From Croceimicrobium hydrocarbonivorans (lineage in GTDB: Bacteria > Bacteroidota > Bacteroidia > Flavobacteriales > Schleiferiaceae): 64,000 bases of DNA. This document shows positions 1 to 9,507 of this stretch, one piece after another; the first letter of the stretch is position 1; each line of letters begins with the position of its first letter. The stretch is taken from positions 2,921,501 to 2,985,500 of the forward strand of contig NZ_CP060139.1 in the NCBI RefSeq assembly GCF_014524565.1. Reading direction: 5' to 3'. A model generated the notes under the pieces. That model was not told the DNA's origin, ran no database searches, and saw only the letters and a program-made list of their open reading frames with translations. The position numbers were made by a program, and so were the translations under genes.

Positions 1-116
1 AGAGCAAGTTCCGCTATACCAAACAAGGTATTACCCGTGGTAACACTGGTAAGTATAAGAAAGCCATTGTGCAGGTTCGCAGTGGTGAAACTATTGACCT
101 CTATAGCGAAATATAA
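1..116 (+). CDS. rplW: Ribosomal protein L23 (uL23), 3' end only
   Basis: The window opens inside this gene. The reading frame starting at base 3 gives 37 residues ending in the motif [10 protein letters not shown] before TAA at 114-116. The lysine- and arginine-rich tail and the position directly before rplB match L23, the 23S rRNA protein at the peptide exit tunnel that docks trigger factor and SRP. The next start codon follows after two bases, so the gene is part of the S10-spc superoperon. Only the C-terminal end is visible, so the call rests mainly on gene order. Confidence 0.85.
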   Translation, partial: SKFRYTKQGITRGNTGKYKKAIVQVRSGETIDLYSEI

Positions 117-118
117 TC

Positions 119-943
119 ATGGCTGTACGTAAGTTAAATCCGGTTACTCCCGGACAGCGTTTTAAGGTTGTAGGTCAGTTTGAAACTGTAACCGCCAGCA
201 AGCCTGAGAAGTCTCTTGTAAAAGGGAAGTCTAAGTCGGGCGGACGTAACAATAGTGGTAAAATGACTGTTCGCCAGTTAGGTGGTGGTCATAAACGTCG
301 TTATCGTGTGATCGATTTCAAACGCGAAAAAGACGGCGTTCCTGCAACTGTAAAGTCAATCGAGTATGATCCTAACCGTTCAGCTCGCGTGGCTTTGTTG
401 TTTTATGCAGATGGAGAGAAGCGTTACATTATCGCTCCTAACGGTTTACAAGTTGGGCAGCAGGTATTAAGTGGTAAAGATGCTACTCCTGAAATCGGTA
501 ACACCATGTTCCTAGAGAATATTCCTTTAGGTACAGTAATCAGTTGCATTGAGATGCGTCCTGGACAAGGAGCAATCATTGCACGTTCTGCCGGATCTTT
601 TGCCCAATTAGCGGCTCGCGATGGTAAGTATGCTATCGTGAAAATGCCTAGCGGTGAAACCCGTATGATCTTGACTACTTGTAAAGCTACCATTGGTGCT
701 ATCGGAAACTCAGATCACCAGTTAGAGCGTAGTGGTAAGGCAGGTCGTAGCCGTTGGTTAGGCCGTCGTCCTCGCGTTCGTGGTGTAGCGATGAACCCAG
801 TAGATCACCCCATGGGTGGTGGTGAAGGTCGTGCCAGCGGTGGCCATCCACGTTCACGTACTGGTATTCCAGCCAAAGGGTACAAAACTCGTACTCCTAA
901 GAAGGCTTCGAACAAGTATATCATTGAAAGACGTAAAAAGTAA
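119..943 (+). CDS. rplB: Ribosomal protein L2 (uL2)
   Basis: L2 is a primary 23S rRNA binder of the large subunit, close to the peptidyl transferase centre. The 274-residue length is standard. The C-terminal block [13 protein letters not shown] holds the conserved histidine, here about residue 230, and is followed by a basic [18 protein letters not shown] tail. The start lies two bases after the rplW stop and six bases separate the stop from rpsS. No Shine-Dalgarno sequence precedes the ATG, which is usual for Bacteroidota. Confidence 0.98.
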   Translation: MAVRKLNPVTPGQRFKVVGQFETVTASKPEKSLVKGKSKSGGRNNSGKMTVRQLGGGHKRRYRVIDFKREKDGVPATVKSIEYDPNRSARVALLFYADGEKRYIIAPNGLQVGQQVLSGKDATPEIGNTMFLENIPLGTVISCIEMRPGQGAIIARSAGSFAQLAARDGKYAIVKMPSGETRMILTTCKATIGAIGNSDHQLERSGKAGRSRWLGRRPRVRGVAMNPVDHPMGGGEGRASGGHPRSRTGIPAKGYKTRTPKKASNKYIIERRKK

Positions 944-949
944 TTAGCT

Positions 950-1231
950 ATGGCGAGATCACTAAAAAAAGGTCCTTTTATTCACCATAAGCTGGAGCAG
1001 CGAGTATTGGCACAAGCCGATAGCGGTAAGAAGTCGGTAATTAAGACTTACAGCCGTGCCTCCATGATCTTTCCTGAAGCAGTAGGTCAGACTATAGCTG
1101 TACACAACGGAAGAACCTTTGTTCCTGTTTTTGTAACTGAAAACATGGTAGGTCACAAATTCGGTGAATTTGCATTGACTCGTACCTTCCGTGGACACGG
1201 TGGTAATAAGAAAGATAAAGGTAAGCGCTAA
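950..1231 (+). CDS. rpsS: Ribosomal protein S19 (uS19)
   Basis: S19 is a small-subunit head protein that pairs with S13 near the A-site. The 93-residue product starts [11 protein letters not shown] and contains the conserved blocks [26 protein letters not shown] and a lysine-rich end. Length and order between rplB and rplV are canonical. The gene is transcribed within the superoperon and has no promoter of its own that I can see. Confidence 0.98.
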   Translation: MARSLKKGPFIHHKLEQRVLAQADSGKKSVIKTYSRASMIFPEAVGQTIAVHNGRTFVPVFVTENMVGHKFGEFALTRTFRGHGGNKKDKGKR

Positions 1232-1240
1232 GAATAGGTT

Positions 1241-1675
1241 ATGGGATCTAGAAAGAAACAATCTGCTGAAGCAAGAAAGGAAGCCCGTAAGAACGTGGCG
1301 ATTGCTCAGCTGCGCAATTACCCAACCAGCCCTCGCAAGATGCGTTTGGTAGCTGATATGGTACGTGGAATGGATGTTGAAAAAGCTTTGTACCTCTTGA
1401 AGTACAGCCCTAAGCATGCCAGTATCCCCATGGAAAAATTATTGCGCTCAGCGATTAACAACTGGGAGCAGAAGAATGAAGGAGAGCGTATCGAAGATGC
1501 CGGATTATTTGTTTCCAGCATTCAGGTTGACTCCGCTCGTATGTTGAAGCGTATTCAAGCCGCCCCACAAGGACGTGCTCACCGCATTCGCAAACGCAGT
1601 AATCATGTAACCATTGTGGTAGATGCTCGTAGCAACGACGAAGCAGCCGCAGAATCTAACGAAGTAAACGAATAA
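1241..1675 (+). CDS. rplV: Ribosomal protein L22 (uL22)
   Basis: L22 binds several 23S rRNA domains and its beta hairpin lines the exit tunnel. The 144-residue product has the conserved N-terminal stretch [19 protein letters not shown], the helix carrying [11 protein letters not shown], and the hairpin region [20 protein letters not shown]. After the core comes a short acidic, alanine-rich tail ([12 protein letters not shown]), so the protein is about 30 residues longer than E. coli L22. Nine bases separate it from rpsS and four from rpsC. Confidence 0.97.
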   Translation: MGSRKKQSAEARKEARKNVAIAQLRNYPTSPRKMRLVADMVRGMDVEKALYLLKYSPKHASIPMEKLLRSAINNWEQKNEGERIEDAGLFVSSIQVDSARMLKRIQAAPQGRAHRIRKRSNHVTIVVDARSNDEAAAESNEVNE

Positions 1676-1679
1676 CCGC

Positions 1680-2405
1680 ATGGGACAGAAGACTAATCCA
1701 ATAGGAAACCGATTAGGATTTATCCGCGGCTGGGATAGCAATTGGTACGGTGGCCGTAATTATGGCGACAAGATCGCGGAAGATGCCAAAATCCGCAATT
1801 ACTTGTACGCACGTTTAAATAAGGCCAGCGTTAGCCGTATCATTATTGAGCGTACCCTTAAACTGGTTACCATTACCATTACTACCAGTCGTCCTGGTAT
1901 TATCATCGGTAAAGGTGGTCAGGAAGTTGATAAATTGAAGGAGGAGCTTAAAAAGCTCACCAAGAAAGAAGTTCAGATTAACATTTTCGAGATCAAGCGT
2001 CCTGAACTAGATGCCAAACTGGTGGCTGATTCTATCGCCCGCCAAATTGAAGGACGTATCTCTTACCGTCGTGCTGTGAAAATGGCTATTGCCGCTTCGA
2101 TGCGTATGGGAGCTGAAGGGATTAAGATTATGGTTTCTGGTCGTTTGAACGGTGCGGAAATGGCGCGTTCCGAAATGTATAAAGACGGACGTACACCCTT
2201 GCACACTTTCCGCGCAGACATTGACTATGCTTTGACAGAAGCTCACACTACCTATGGTCGTTTGGGGATCAAAGTATGGATCATGAAAGGAGAAGTATAC
2301 GGAAAACGCGACCTGAGCAACCCATTCGGTACTGCTAAGAAGAGCAATGGACCGGCTGGTGGAGCCAATGCAGGTGGCGGACGTAACAGAAGAAAAAGAA
2401 AATAA
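1680..2405 (+). CDS. rpsC: Ribosomal protein S3 (uS3)
   Basis: S3 lies at the mRNA entry channel of the small subunit. The 241-residue product starts [13 protein letters not shown], carries a type II KH domain with the [14 protein letters not shown] loop at about residues 75-88, and has the C-terminal S3 domain with [20 protein letters not shown] and [14 protein letters not shown]. The tail is glycine/arginine rich. The gene sits between rplV and rplP, which is the standard order. Confidence 0.98.
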   Translation: MGQKTNPIGNRLGFIRGWDSNWYGGRNYGDKIAEDAKIRNYLYARLNKASVSRIIIERTLKLVTITITTSRPGIIIGKGGQEVDKLKEELKKLTKKEVQINIFEIKRPELDAKLVADSIARQIEGRISYRRAVKMAIAASMRMGAEGIKIMVSGRLNGAEMARSEMYKDGRTPLHTFRADIDYALTEAHTTYGRLGIKVWIMKGEVYGKRDLSNPFGTAKKSNGPAGGANAGGGRNRRKRK

Positions 2406-2429
2406 GCAGACCGCTTAAAATATTGAAAG

Positions 2430-2852
2430 ATGTTACAACCTAAGAAAACAAAACACAGAAAGCAGTTTAAAGGCCGCATGAAGGGTAACTCCCAGCGCGG
2501 TGTAGAGATTGCTTTCGGTAGTTTCGGTCTGAAAGCGATGGATTCGGTTTTCATCACCTCACGTCAGATCGAGGCAGCACGTATTGCAGCTACCCGTTAT
2601 ATGAAACGTGAAGGTCAGTTGTGGATCCGTATTTTCCCCGATAAGCCCATTACCAAAAAGCCAGCCGAAGTACGGATGGGTAAAGGTAAAGGTGCCTTGG
2701 ATCACTGGGTTGCTGTTGTTCGTCCCGGACGTATCCTCTTCGAACTTGATGGTGTGAACCAAGAGATCGCTCAAGAGGCATTGCGTTTGGCCGCTCAGAA
2801 GCTTCCCGTTAAATGTAAGTTTATCGTTCGCCGGGATTATACCGGTGCCTAA
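2430..2852 (+). CDS. rplP: Ribosomal protein L16 (uL16)
   Basis: L16 is a late-assembling large-subunit protein that helps position A-site tRNA. The 140-residue product begins [19 protein letters not shown] and shows the conserved [22 protein letters not shown] loop and the [10 protein letters not shown] end. The length matches the family. A 24-base gap to rpsC and 13 bases to rpmC keep it within the operon. Confidence 0.98.
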   Translation: MLQPKKTKHRKQFKGRMKGNSQRGVEIAFGSFGLKAMDSVFITSRQIEAARIAATRYMKREGQLWIRIFPDKPITKKPAEVRMGKGKGALDHWVAVVRPGRILFELDGVNQEIAQEALRLAAQKLPVKCKFIVRRDYTGA

Positions 2853-2865
2853 TTAAGATTGAAAG

Positions 2866-3066
2866 ATGAAGGCATCCGTAATTAGAGAAATGACCACGCA
2901 AGAAATCTCCGATCAAGTAGCTGAGGAGAAGATCAATTACGACAAGTTGCGTATGGCGCACCACATTTCTCCCTTAGAGAATCCTGTGGAATTGAAAGAA
3001 AAAAGAAAGTTGATCGCTCGCTTGAGTACTGAGCTTCGTGCTCGTTCTGAAGAAAGCGCATCTTAA
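2866..3066 (+). CDS. rpmC: Ribosomal protein L29 (uL29)
   Basis: A 66-residue helical protein with the L29 pattern: an N-terminal helix containing [14 protein letters not shown] and a second helix with [27 protein letters not shown]29 sits next to L23 at the exit tunnel. Its position between rplP and rpsQ confirms the call. The start is preceded by an A-rich stretch and no Shine-Dalgarno sequence. Confidence 0.96.
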   Translation: MKASVIREMTTQEISDQVAEEKINYDKLRMAHHISPLENPVELKEKRKLIARLSTELRARSEESAS

Positions 3067-3080
3067 TAAGACTGTTCAAA

Positions 3081-3341
3081 ATGGAACACAAAAGAAACTT
3101 GCGTAAAGAACGTATCGGGGTAGTTACCAGCAACAAAATGGCCAAGTCCATCGTGGTGTCGGTAGAGAAAAAGCAAAAGCACCCTATGTACGGTAAGTTT
3201 ATTAAGCTTACCAAGAAGTTTCATGCTCACGATGAGAAGAATGAGTGCAATATCGGTGATACCGTACGCATTATGGAAACTCGTCCCCTGAGCAAGACCA
3301 AGAACTGGAGACTAGTAGAAATCATTGAAAGAGCGAAGTAA
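3081..3341 (+). CDS. rpsQ: Ribosomal protein S17 (uS17)
   Basis: S17 is a primary 16S rRNA binder with an OB fold. The 86-residue product has the family blocks [40 protein letters not shown] and the signature [16 protein letters not shown]. Length and gene order are standard. The next gene, rplN, starts three bases after the stop. Confidence 0.98.
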   Translation: MEHKRNLRKERIGVVTSNKMAKSIVVSVEKKQKHPMYGKFIKLTKKFHAHDEKNECNIGDTVRIMETRPLSKTKNWRLVEIIERAK

Positions 3342-3344
3342 GCG

Positions 3345-3713
3345 ATGTTACAACAGGAATCTAGACTTAAAGTAGCGGATAACACCGGGGCCAAGGAAGT
3401 TCTGGTAATTCGTGTGTTGGGAGGTACCGGTCGTCGTTATGCTTCCGTTGGAGACCGCATCGTGGTTTCTATCAAGGAATCTACTCCTTCCGGTAATGCC
3501 AAGAAAGGACAAGTATCCAAAGCGGTAGTGGTTCGCACAAAAAAAGAGGTTCGTCGTCCTGATGGATCTTATATCCGTTTTGATGATAATGCTTGTGTAT
3601 TACTGAATGCGAATAATGAAATGCGTGGTACCCGTGTATTCGGACCCGTTGCTCGTGAACTTCGCGATAAGCAGTATATGAAGATTGTATCACTAGCCCC
3701 TGAGGTACTTTAA
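3345..3713 (+). CDS. rplN: Ribosomal protein L14 (uL14)
   Basis: L14 forms an inter-subunit bridge and part of the factor-binding surface. The 122-residue product starts [19 protein letters not shown] and contains [33 protein letters not shown] and [14 protein letters not shown], all hallmarks of the family. The 122-residue length is the universal bacterial one. Confidence 0.99.
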   Translation: MLQQESRLKVADNTGAKEVLVIRVLGGTGRRYASVGDRIVVSIKESTPSGNAKKGQVSKAVVVRTKKEVRRPDGSYIRFDDNACVLLNANNEMRGTRVFGPVARELRDKQYMKIVSLAPEVL

Positions 3714-3724
3714 ACGAAAGAACA

Positions 3725-4045
3725 ATGGCCAAATTTCATATCAAAAAAGGTGATAAAGTAGTTGTTCTCTCCGGCGAAGACAAAGGCAAGGAGGGTACAG
3801 TACTAGAGATGCTTCCTAAAAAAGGAAAGGCGATCGTGGAAGGTATCAATGTGGTTAAGAAACACAAGAAACCTAGCGCTACCGATCCTCAGGGAGGAAT
3901 CGAAGAAGTAGAAGCTCCTGTTTACCTATCAAAATTGATGTTGATCGATCCCGCTAATGGTGAGCCCACCCGCGTAGGTCGTAAAGCTGACGAGAATGGT
4001 AAGCTAGTACGGTATTCAAAGAAAACTCAAGAGATTATTAAGTAA
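3725..4045 (+). CDS. rplX: Ribosomal protein L24 (uL24)
   Basis: L24 starts large-subunit assembly and sits at the tunnel exit. The 106-residue product shows the KOW motif near the N-terminus ([20 protein letters not shown]) followed by [14 protein letters not shown] and the beta-rich C-terminal part. The stop TAA shares one base with the rplE start (TAATG at 4043-4047), which suggests translational coupling. Confidence 0.97.
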   Translation: MAKFHIKKGDKVVVLSGEDKGKEGTVLEMLPKKGKAIVEGINVVKKHKKPSATDPQGGIEEVEAPVYLSKLMLIDPANGEPTRVGRKADENGKLVRYSKKTQEIIK

Positions 4046-4593
4046 TGGATTTTTCTACCAAATTAAAAGATAAGTACCAGGAGCAGATCGTTCCGGCTCT
4101 TACCGAAGAATTCGGATATCAGAATCGCATGGAAGTTCCTCGCTTGAAAAAGATCGTTCTTTCTCAAGGTGTAGGTGAAGCTACCGGAGATAAGAAACTG
4201 GTTGAGCAAGCGGTTGAGCAAATGTCTATGATTGCTGGTCAGAAAGCGATCGTTACTTATTCCCGCAAGGATATCTCAAACTTTAAACTTCGTAAAGGCA
4301 TGCCTATCGGAGCTAAAGTGACTCTTCGCGGCGAGCGCATGTTCGAATTCCTCGAGCGTTTATTGTGGTCTGCATTACCACGTATTCGTGACTTTAACGG
4401 AATCAAGAATAATGGTTTTGATGGTCGTGGTAACTATACCTTAGGTATTACCGAGCAGATCATCTTCCCCGAGATGAATATTGACAGAGTGCCACGCATT
4501 ACCGGTATGGATATCACTTTTGTGACTTCCGCTGAAACCGATAAAGAAGCTTTGGCATTGTTGAAGAACTTTGGTTTACCCTTCAAAAAATAA
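4045..4593 (+). CDS. rplE: Ribosomal protein L5 (uL5)
   Basis: L5 binds 5S rRNA and contacts S13 in the inter-subunit bridge. The 182-residue product has [16 protein letters not shown], the loop [28 protein letters not shown] split around the conserved RKGMPIG, RDFNGI and the C-terminal [24 protein letters not shown]. The start codon overlaps the rplX stop by one base. Confidence 0.98.
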   Translation: MDFSTKLKDKYQEQIVPALTEEFGYQNRMEVPRLKKIVLSQGVGEATGDKKLVEQAVEQMSMIAGQKAIVTYSRKDISNFKLRKGMPIGAKVTLRGERMFEFLERLLWSALPRIRDFNGIKNNGFDGRGNYTLGITEQIIFPEMNIDRVPRITGMDITFVTSAETDKEALALLKNFGLPFKK

Positions 4594-4596
4594 GAC

Positions 4597-4866
4597 ATGG
4601 CGAAAGAATCAATGAAAGCGCGCGAGCGCAAACGCGAAAAGCTGGTAGCCAAATACGCTCAGAAGCGTGCCGAGCTCAAAGCAGCCGGTGATTATGAAGC
4701 TTTACAAAAGCTTCCTAAGAATGCTTCTCCTGTGCGTCTGCACAATCGTTGCAAGCTTACCGGTCGTCCACGTGGATACATGCGCCAGTTCGGAATTAAC
4801 CGGGTAACCTTTAGAGAGATGGCCAATGATGGTCTGATCCCAGGAGTTAAAAAAGCCAGTTGGTAA
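4597..4866 (+). CDS. rpsN: Ribosomal protein S14 (uS14), zinc-free form
   Basis: S14 belongs to the head of the small subunit. The 89-residue length and the block [22 protein letters not shown] identify it. It is the long form without the four zinc-binding cysteines seen in the 61-residue S14 type: the only cysteine visible is in NRCKLTG. It follows rplE after three bases. Confidence 0.97.
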   Translation: MAKESMKARERKREKLVAKYAQKRAELKAAGDYEALQKLPKNASPVRLHNRCKLTGRPRGYMRQFGINRVTFREMANDGLIPGVKKASW

Positions 4867-4878
4867 AAAGGTTTAGAG

Positions 4879-5277
4879 ATGATTACAGATCCAATTGCAG
4901 ATTATTTGAACCGTGTTCGTAACGCCATTTTGGCCGGACACAAAGTAGTGGAAATCCCTGCTTCTAACTTGAAGAAGGAAATCACTAAAATTCTTCAGGA
5001 TCAGGGTTATATCCTGAACCACAAAATCCTGGAAGAAGGACCTCAAGGCACTATCAAAATTGCTTTGAAATATGATCGTATTACCAATGAGCCCGCTATC
5101 CGTTCTTTGAAGCGTGTTAGTAAGCCAGGTTTACGTACTTATACCGGCAGTGCAAACATGCCACGGGTAATCAATGGTTTGGGTATTGCTATCGTATCTA
5201 CTTCGAAAGGAGTGATGACCGATAAAGAGGCCCGTAAAGAGAATGTAGGTGGCGAAGTTCTTTGCTACGTATACTAA
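4879..5277 (+). CDS. rpsH: Ribosomal protein S8 (uS8)
   Basis: S8 is a primary central-domain 16S rRNA binder and, in E. coli, the translational repressor of the spc operon. The 132-residue product begins MITDPIADYLNRVRNA and ends with the family signature GLGIAIVSTSKGVMTDKEARKENVGGEVLC, split here by the conserved STSKGVMTD. Whether the repression mechanism exists in this lineage cannot be told from the sequence. Confidence 0.98.
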   Translation: MITDPIADYLNRVRNAILAGHKVVEIPASNLKKEITKILQDQGYILNHKILEEGPQGTIKIALKYDRITNEPAIRSLKRVSKPGLRTYTGSANMPRVINGLGIAIVSTSKGVMTDKEARKENVGGEVLCYVY

Positions 5278-5287
5278 AATTTAAGAG

Positions 5288-5839
5288 ATGTCACGAGTAG
5301 GAAAAGCCCCCATTAGTATCCCAGCCGGAGTTGAAGTAAGCTTCAAGGATGGTGTGGTTGCCGTGAAGGGTAAATTAGGTGAGCTTCAGCAGACTGTTTC
5401 TGACAGTGTGGAGTTGAGCATCGAAGATAATACCATCACTGTGAGCCGTAAGAATGATGAAAAGCAATCGCGTGCCGACCATGGTTTGTACCGTGCTTTA
5501 ATCAACAATATGGTAATTGGTGTTTCTGAAGGTTTCGAAAAGAAATTAGAACTGGTAGGTGTAGGTTATCGTGCAACCAACCAGGGACAACTTTTGGATC
5601 TTTCTTTAGGATACTCTCATAATATCGTTCTTGAGGTGCCTCAAGAGGTTAAGATTGAGACCGTAGCTGAAAAAGGTAAGAACCCGATTGTAATCCTTAA
5701 GAGTCACGACAAGCAACTGGTTGGTATGGTAGCGGCTAAGATTCGTTCTTTCCGTAAGCCAGAGCCTTACAAAGGAAAAGGTGTTCGCTTTGTAGGTGAG
5801 TACATCCGTAGAAAGGCTGGTAAAACTGCTAGTAAATAA
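5288..5839 (+). CDS. rplF: Ribosomal protein L6 (uL6)
   Basis: L6 binds helix 97 of 23S rRNA near the sarcin-ricin loop. The 183-residue product starts MSRVGKAPISIPAGVEV, contains the two alpha/beta repeats of the family, and ends with the signature KIRSFRKPEPYKGKGVRFVGEYIRRKAGK (residues about 154-180). Ten bases separate it from rpsH and seven from rplR. Confidence 0.98.
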   Translation: MSRVGKAPISIPAGVEVSFKDGVVAVKGKLGELQQTVSDSVELSIEDNTITVSRKNDEKQSRADHGLYRALINNMVIGVSEGFEKKLELVGVGYRATNQGQLLDLSLGYSHNIVLEVPQEVKIETVAEKGKNPIVILKSHDKQLVGMVAAKIRSFRKPEPYKGKGVRFVGEYIRRKAGKTASK

Positions 5840-5846
5840 TTAAGAC

Positions 5847-6200
5847 ATGGCACTGACTAAAACAGAAAGAAGAACCCGAATCCGCAACCGGATTCGTAAA
5901 AAAGTAAGCGGTACTAATAGTATTCCTCGCTTGTCGGTTTTCCGTTCCAATAAAGAAATTTACGCTCAGTTAATCGACGACGTGAGTGGTAAAACTTTGG
6001 CTGCTGCATCTTCTTTGGATAAAGAGATCAGCAAAGAAGGAACCAAGTCGGATATGGCGAAAGCTGTAGGCTCTGCCTTGGCTAAGAAAGCCACAGAAGC
6101 AGGCCTCGAAACTTGCACCTTCGACCGTGGTGGGTATTTATATCACGGACGGGTTAAAGCTTTAGCTGAAGGTGCTCGCGAAGGTGGATTAAAATTTTAA
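5847..6200 (+). CDS. rplR: Ribosomal protein L18 (uL18)
   Basis: L18 brings 5S rRNA into the large subunit together with L5. The 117-residue product has a basic N-terminus ([19 protein letters not shown]), [18 protein letters not shown], and the end [19 protein letters not shown], which is the family signature. Position between rplF and rpsE is canonical. Confidence 0.98.
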   Translation: MALTKTERRTRIRNRIRKKVSGTNSIPRLSVFRSNKEIYAQLIDDVSGKTLAAASSLDKEISKEGTKSDMAKAVGSALAKKATEAGLETCTFDRGGYLYHGRVKALAEGAREGGLKF

Positions 6201-6209
6201 GAAAATCCC

Positions 6210-6734
6210 ATGATTAAAGGACACAAAAATATTCAACGCGTAAAGCCGAGTGGTCTGGAATTAACTGACCGCGTAGTAGGCATTCAACGGGTAACCAAAG
6301 TGACCAAAGGTGGACGTACCTTCGGTTTCTCTGCCATCGTTGTGGTAGGAGATGAAAACGGGGTTGCCGGTTACGGATTGGGAAAAAGCAAGGAAGTATC
6401 CGAAGCCATTCAGAAAGGTATTGAAGATGCCAAGAAGAATTTGGTACGTATTCCGCTCGTGAAGAATACTATTCCTCATCAGCAGGATGGTAAATTCGGA
6501 GGAGCTCGCGTATTCCTACGTCCTGCATCAAACGGTACCGGAGTAATTGCCGGTGGTGCGATGCGTGCGGTTTTAGAGAGCCTTGGTGTACATGATGTAC
6601 TTGCCAAGTCTAAAGGTTCTTCTAACCCTCACAACGTGGTAAAAGCTACCTTCGACGCATTGCTTTCATTGCGTGATGCTGGTGCGATTGCTAAGACTCG
6701 CGGTATTAGCGTGGATAAAGTATTTAACGGTTAA
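6210..6734 (+). CDS. rpsE: Ribosomal protein S5 (uS5)
   Basis: S5 helps set decoding accuracy and lies at the mRNA entry site. The 174-residue product has the N-terminal double-stranded-RNA-binding-like domain with [22 protein letters not shown], then [15 protein letters not shown] and the C-terminal part with [20 protein letters not shown]. The gene order rplR-rpsE-rpmD is standard. Confidence 0.98.
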   Translation: MIKGHKNIQRVKPSGLELTDRVVGIQRVTKVTKGGRTFGFSAIVVVGDENGVAGYGLGKSKEVSEAIQKGIEDAKKNLVRIPLVKNTIPHQQDGKFGGARVFLRPASNGTGVIAGGAMRAVLESLGVHDVLAKSKGSSNPHNVVKATFDALLSLRDAGAIAKTRGISVDKVFNG

Positions 6735-6745
6735 GATATAGTTTC

Positions 6746-6928
6746 ATGGCTAAGATCAGAGTTAAACAAGTACGCAGCAAAATCAAGCGTCCCGAGGATC
6801 AAAAACGTACCTTGGAGGCCTTAGGCCTGCGTAAGATGAACCAAGTGGTTGAACATGAAGCCACTCCTCAAATTTTAGGTATGGTGCGTAAAGTAGCCCA
6901 CCTATTGGAAGTGGAAGAGTTGAACTAA
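6746..6928 (+). CDS. rpmD: Ribosomal protein L30 (uL30)
   Basis: A 60-residue protein with the L30 pattern: MAKIRVKQVRSKIKRPEDQ, TLEALGLRKMNQVVEHE and a C-terminal stretch ending KVAHLLEVEE. Length and position between rpsE and rplO are those of the bacterial family. A 24-base gap leads to rplO. Confidence 0.96.
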   Translation: MAKIRVKQVRSKIKRPEDQKRTLEALGLRKMNQVVEHEATPQILGMVRKVAHLLEVEELN

Positions 6929-6952
6929 GCTAACGCATAGAAAGATAGTATA

Positions 6953-7402
6953 ATGAGCTTGAATAATTTAAAACCTGCGGAAGGTTCTGTAAAGAACACA
7001 AAGCGCATCGCCCGCGGTGAGGGAAGTGGACATGGTGGTACTTCTACCCGTGGTCACAAAGGTGCCAAGTCTCGCAGTGGATATAAGTCCAAGATTGGTT
7101 TTGAGGGTGGTCAGATGCCATTACAGCGTCGTGTACCCAAGTTCGGTTTCAAAAACCCTAATCGTGTAGAGTATAATGGTATTAACCTCGATACTTTACA
7201 GTCTTTAGTAGACAACGGTAAAATTAGTGGTGATTTAACCGTACAAAGCCTTATCGATAACGGATTGATCGCTAAGAATGATCGCGTTAAGATTCTTGGA
7301 CGTGGCGAATTGACCGCAAAGTTGAACGTAGAAGCACACGCTTTCTCTGCCAGCGCTAAAGCAGCGATCGAGGCCCAAGGAGGCGAAGCTAAAACTGTAT
7401 AA
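6953..7402 (+). CDS. rplO: Ribosomal protein L15 (uL15)
   Basis: L15 joins late in large-subunit assembly. The 149-residue product has the glycine-rich N-terminal block RGEGSGHGGTSTRGHKG, then FEGGQMPLQRRVPKFGFKN, and the C-terminal domain with VKILGRGELTAKLNVEAHAFS. Nine bases separate it from secY. No Shine-Dalgarno sequence is present; the leader is A-rich. Confidence 0.98.
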   Translation: MSLNNLKPAEGSVKNTKRIARGEGSGHGGTSTRGHKGAKSRSGYKSKIGFEGGQMPLQRRVPKFGFKNPNRVEYNGINLDTLQSLVDNGKISGDLTVQSLIDNGLIAKNDRVKILGRGELTAKLNVEAHAFSASAKAAIEAQGGEAKTV

Positions 7403-7411
7403 AACCGGAGC

Positions 7412-8755
7412 ATGAAGCGATTTATCGATACGATCAAGAATATCTGGGCAATCCAAGAACTAAGGGAAAAGATTCTTTTAACCTTAGGTCTTTTGCTTAT
7501 TTATCGCTTAGGTTCCAACGTGGTTCTTCCTGGCGTTAATACCGAAACCCTTACATCTTTGCAAAGTCAAGCTGATGGTGGTTTAATTGGTATTTTGAAT
7601 GCCTTCACCGGAGGAGCCTTCGCAAATGCCTCTATTCTGGCATTGGGAATTATGCCCTATATCTCTGCCAGTATCGTAATTCAGCTTCTCGGTATGGCCG
7701 TTCCTACCATCCAAAAGATGCAAAAGGAAGGAGAGAGTGGCCGTCGTAAACTGAATCAAATCACTCGGATCTTAACCATAGGGATTACCATGGCACAGGC
7801 TCCGGGTTATGTTGCCAACCTGATGGCACAAGGTGTGGAAACAACCGTAAGTGGTCAAACTTTCTGGTTGTTGAGTATCGTAGTTCTTACTGCTGGTACC
7901 ATTTTCGCCATGTGGTTAGGTGAGCGTATTACTGACAAAGGAATTGGTAATGGTATCTCCCTTCTTATTATGGTGGGTATTATCGCCAGCTTACCTCAGG
8001 CCTTCTTACAAGAACTCGTTTCTAAATTGGAACGCAGTGGTGGTGGTATGGTACTCTTTGTGGTAGAGATCGCAGCATTGATTATTGTTATTCTTTTGGC
8101 GGTTGCCCTAGTACAAGCGGTACGTCGTGTTCCTGTACAGTATGCTAAGCGTACTACTGGAGGACGCACCTTTACCGGTAATATGGCTCGTCAATATATT
8201 CCTCTTAAGGTGAATGCTTCTGGTGTAATGCCGATCATTTTTGCGCAAGCAATCATGTTTATTCCGGTAACCATCCTTAGCTACACCGCGGCTGGTGAAG
8301 ATGCGAGCGGCGGATGGTTAATTACAGCCTTCAGCGATATTCAGGGATTCTGGTACAACTTTGTGTTTGCCGTACTGATTATCTTATTTACCTATTTCTA
8401 TACTGCAATTCAGGTTAACACTAATCAAATGGCTGAAGACCTGAAGCGCAACGGTGGTTTTATTCCGGGTATTAAACCGGGTAAATCGACTGCAGAATTC
8501 TTGGACACGGTACTGTCTCGTATCACCTTACCGGGATCCATTTTTCTGGCCATTTTGGCCATTTTACCAGCCTTCGCGATGATCGCTGGTGTAAATACTC
8601 AGTTCGCATATTTCTATGGAGGTACAAGCTTACTCATTATGGTGGGTGTAGTATTGGATACTCTACAGCAAATAGAGAGCTACCTATTGAATCGTCATTA
8701 TGATGGTTTGATGAAAAACGGAAAATTAAAAGGAAGAGCAGTTAGCGCATTCTAA
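7412..8755 (+). CDS. secY: Preprotein translocase channel subunit SecY
   Basis: SecY forms the inner-membrane channel through which signal-peptide proteins, including all the T9SS cargo in this window, leave the cytoplasm. The 447-residue product has about ten hydrophobic segments and the conserved regions [40 protein letters not shown] and [18 protein letters not shown]. Its place after rplO is standard, but no adk or map gene follows; infA comes directly, with a Shine-Dalgarno-like AAGGAG overlapping the secY stop. Confidence 0.98.
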   Translation: MKRFIDTIKNIWAIQELREKILLTLGLLLIYRLGSNVVLPGVNTETLTSLQSQADGGLIGILNAFTGGAFANASILALGIMPYISASIVIQLLGMAVPTIQKMQKEGESGRRKLNQITRILTIGITMAQAPGYVANLMAQGVETTVSGQTFWLLSIVVLTAGTIFAMWLGERITDKGIGNGISLLIMVGIIASLPQAFLQELVSKLERSGGGMVLFVVEIAALIIVILLAVALVQAVRRVPVQYAKRTTGGRTFTGNMARQYIPLKVNASGVMPIIFAQAIMFIPVTILSYTAAGEDASGGWLITAFSDIQGFWYNFVFAVLIILFTYFYTAIQVNTNQMAEDLKRNGGFIPGIKPGKSTAEFLDTVLSRITLPGSIFLAILAILPAFAMIAGVNTQFAYFYGGTSLLIMVGVVLDTLQQIESYLLNRHYDGLMKNGKLKGRAVSAF

Positions 8756-8759
8756 GGAG
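8754..8759 (+). promoter_or_regulatory. Consensus Shine-Dalgarno sequence before infA
   Basis: The hexamer AAGGAG ends nine bases before the infA ATG at 8769 and overlaps the last two bases of the secY stop codon. The other starts in this ribosomal superoperon that I checked show no comparable purine-rich match. Bacteroidota ribosomes are known to use Shine-Dalgarno pairing very little, so a textbook site here stands out. Confidence 0.6.
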
Positions 8760-8768
8760 AAGAACACT

Positions 8769-8984
8769 ATGGCGAAACAATCGGCAATTGAACAAGACGG
8801 AACTATTGTAGAGGCATTGAGCAATGCAATGTTCCGGGTTGAATTGGAGAATGGACACGTTATTACTGCGCACATCTCCGGAAAAATGCGAATGAACTAC
8901 ATTAAACTTTTACCCGGTGACAAAGTGAAACTTGAAATGTCACCCTATGATTTAAGCAAAGGTCGTATTACTTACCGCTACTAA
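8769..8984 (+). CDS. infA: Translation initiation factor IF-1
   Basis: IF-1 blocks the A-site of the small subunit during initiation. The 71-residue product is a single S1-type OB fold with [25 protein letters not shown] and [25 protein letters not shown], a near-perfect family match. It lies between secY and rpmJ, as in other Flavobacteriia. It is preceded by AAGGAG, the one clear Shine-Dalgarno sequence in the superoperon. Confidence 0.98.
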   Translation: MAKQSAIEQDGTIVEALSNAMFRVELENGHVITAHISGKMRMNYIKLLPGDKVKLEMSPYDLSKGRITYRY

Positions 8985-8988
8985 GATT

Positions 8989-9105
8989 ATGAAAGTAAGA
9001 GCATCATTGAAAAAAAGAAGTGCAGATTGCAAGATCGTACGTCGTAAAGGCAAGCTGTACGTGATCAACAAGAAGAATCCCAAGTTCAAACAAAGACAAG
9101 GTTAA
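8989..9105 (+). CDS. rpmJ: Ribosomal protein L36 (bL36)
   Basis: A 38-codon gene between infA and rpsM. The product begins [20 protein letters not shown] and ends [12 protein letters not shown], the classic L36 pattern. Of the zinc-ligand set (C-x2-C, C, H) found in zinc-binding L36, only the cysteine in SADCKIV is visible, so this is the zinc-free form. Four bases separate it from the infA stop. Confidence 0.95.
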   Translation: MKVRASLKKRSADCKIVRRKGKLYVINKKNPKFKQRQG

Positions 9106-9117
9106 TATTTAGCTGAT

Positions 9118-9495
9118 ATGGCGAGAATTGCTGGTATTGATTTACCGAAAAATAAGCGAGGCGAGATTGGCCTTACCTATATCTTCGGCATTGGCCGCAG
9201 CCGTGCTGTAAAGATCCTCGAAGAGGCCGAAATCGACCCAAATATCAAGGTTAGCGAATGGGACGACGATCAGTTGACCACCATCCGTCGAGTTATTTCT
9301 GAAAATTACACCGTGGAAGGTGAACTGCGTTCTGAGATCCAATTGAACATCAAGCGTTTGATGGATATTGGTTGCAATCGTGGTATTCGTCATCGTGCCG
9401 GCTTGCCACTTCGCGGTCAGCGCACCAAGAATAACTCTCGTACGCGTAAAGGTCGTCGTAAGACCGTTGCCAACAAGAAGAAGGCCACTAAATAA
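9118..9495 (+). CDS. rpsM: Ribosomal protein S13 (uS13)
   Basis: S13 lies in the small-subunit head and contacts P-site tRNA and L5. The 125-residue product starts [22 protein letters not shown], has the GIGRSRA helix-hairpin turn, and carries the family signature [25 protein letters not shown] (residues about 89-113) before a lysine-rich tail. It opens the alpha-operon part of the cluster. Confidence 0.98.
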   Translation: MARIAGIDLPKNKRGEIGLTYIFGIGRSRAVKILEEAEIDPNIKVSEWDDDQLTTIRRVISENYTVEGELRSEIQLNIKRLMDIGCNRGIRHRAGLPLRGQRTKNNSRTRKGRRKTVANKKKATK

Positions 9496-9507
9496 TATTG
9501 ACGCATC

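Noticed and set aside
962-1417. A 151-codon minus-strand frame opposite rpsS and rplV.
   Set aside because: Shadow of conserved ribosomal genes, with no motif and no promoter.
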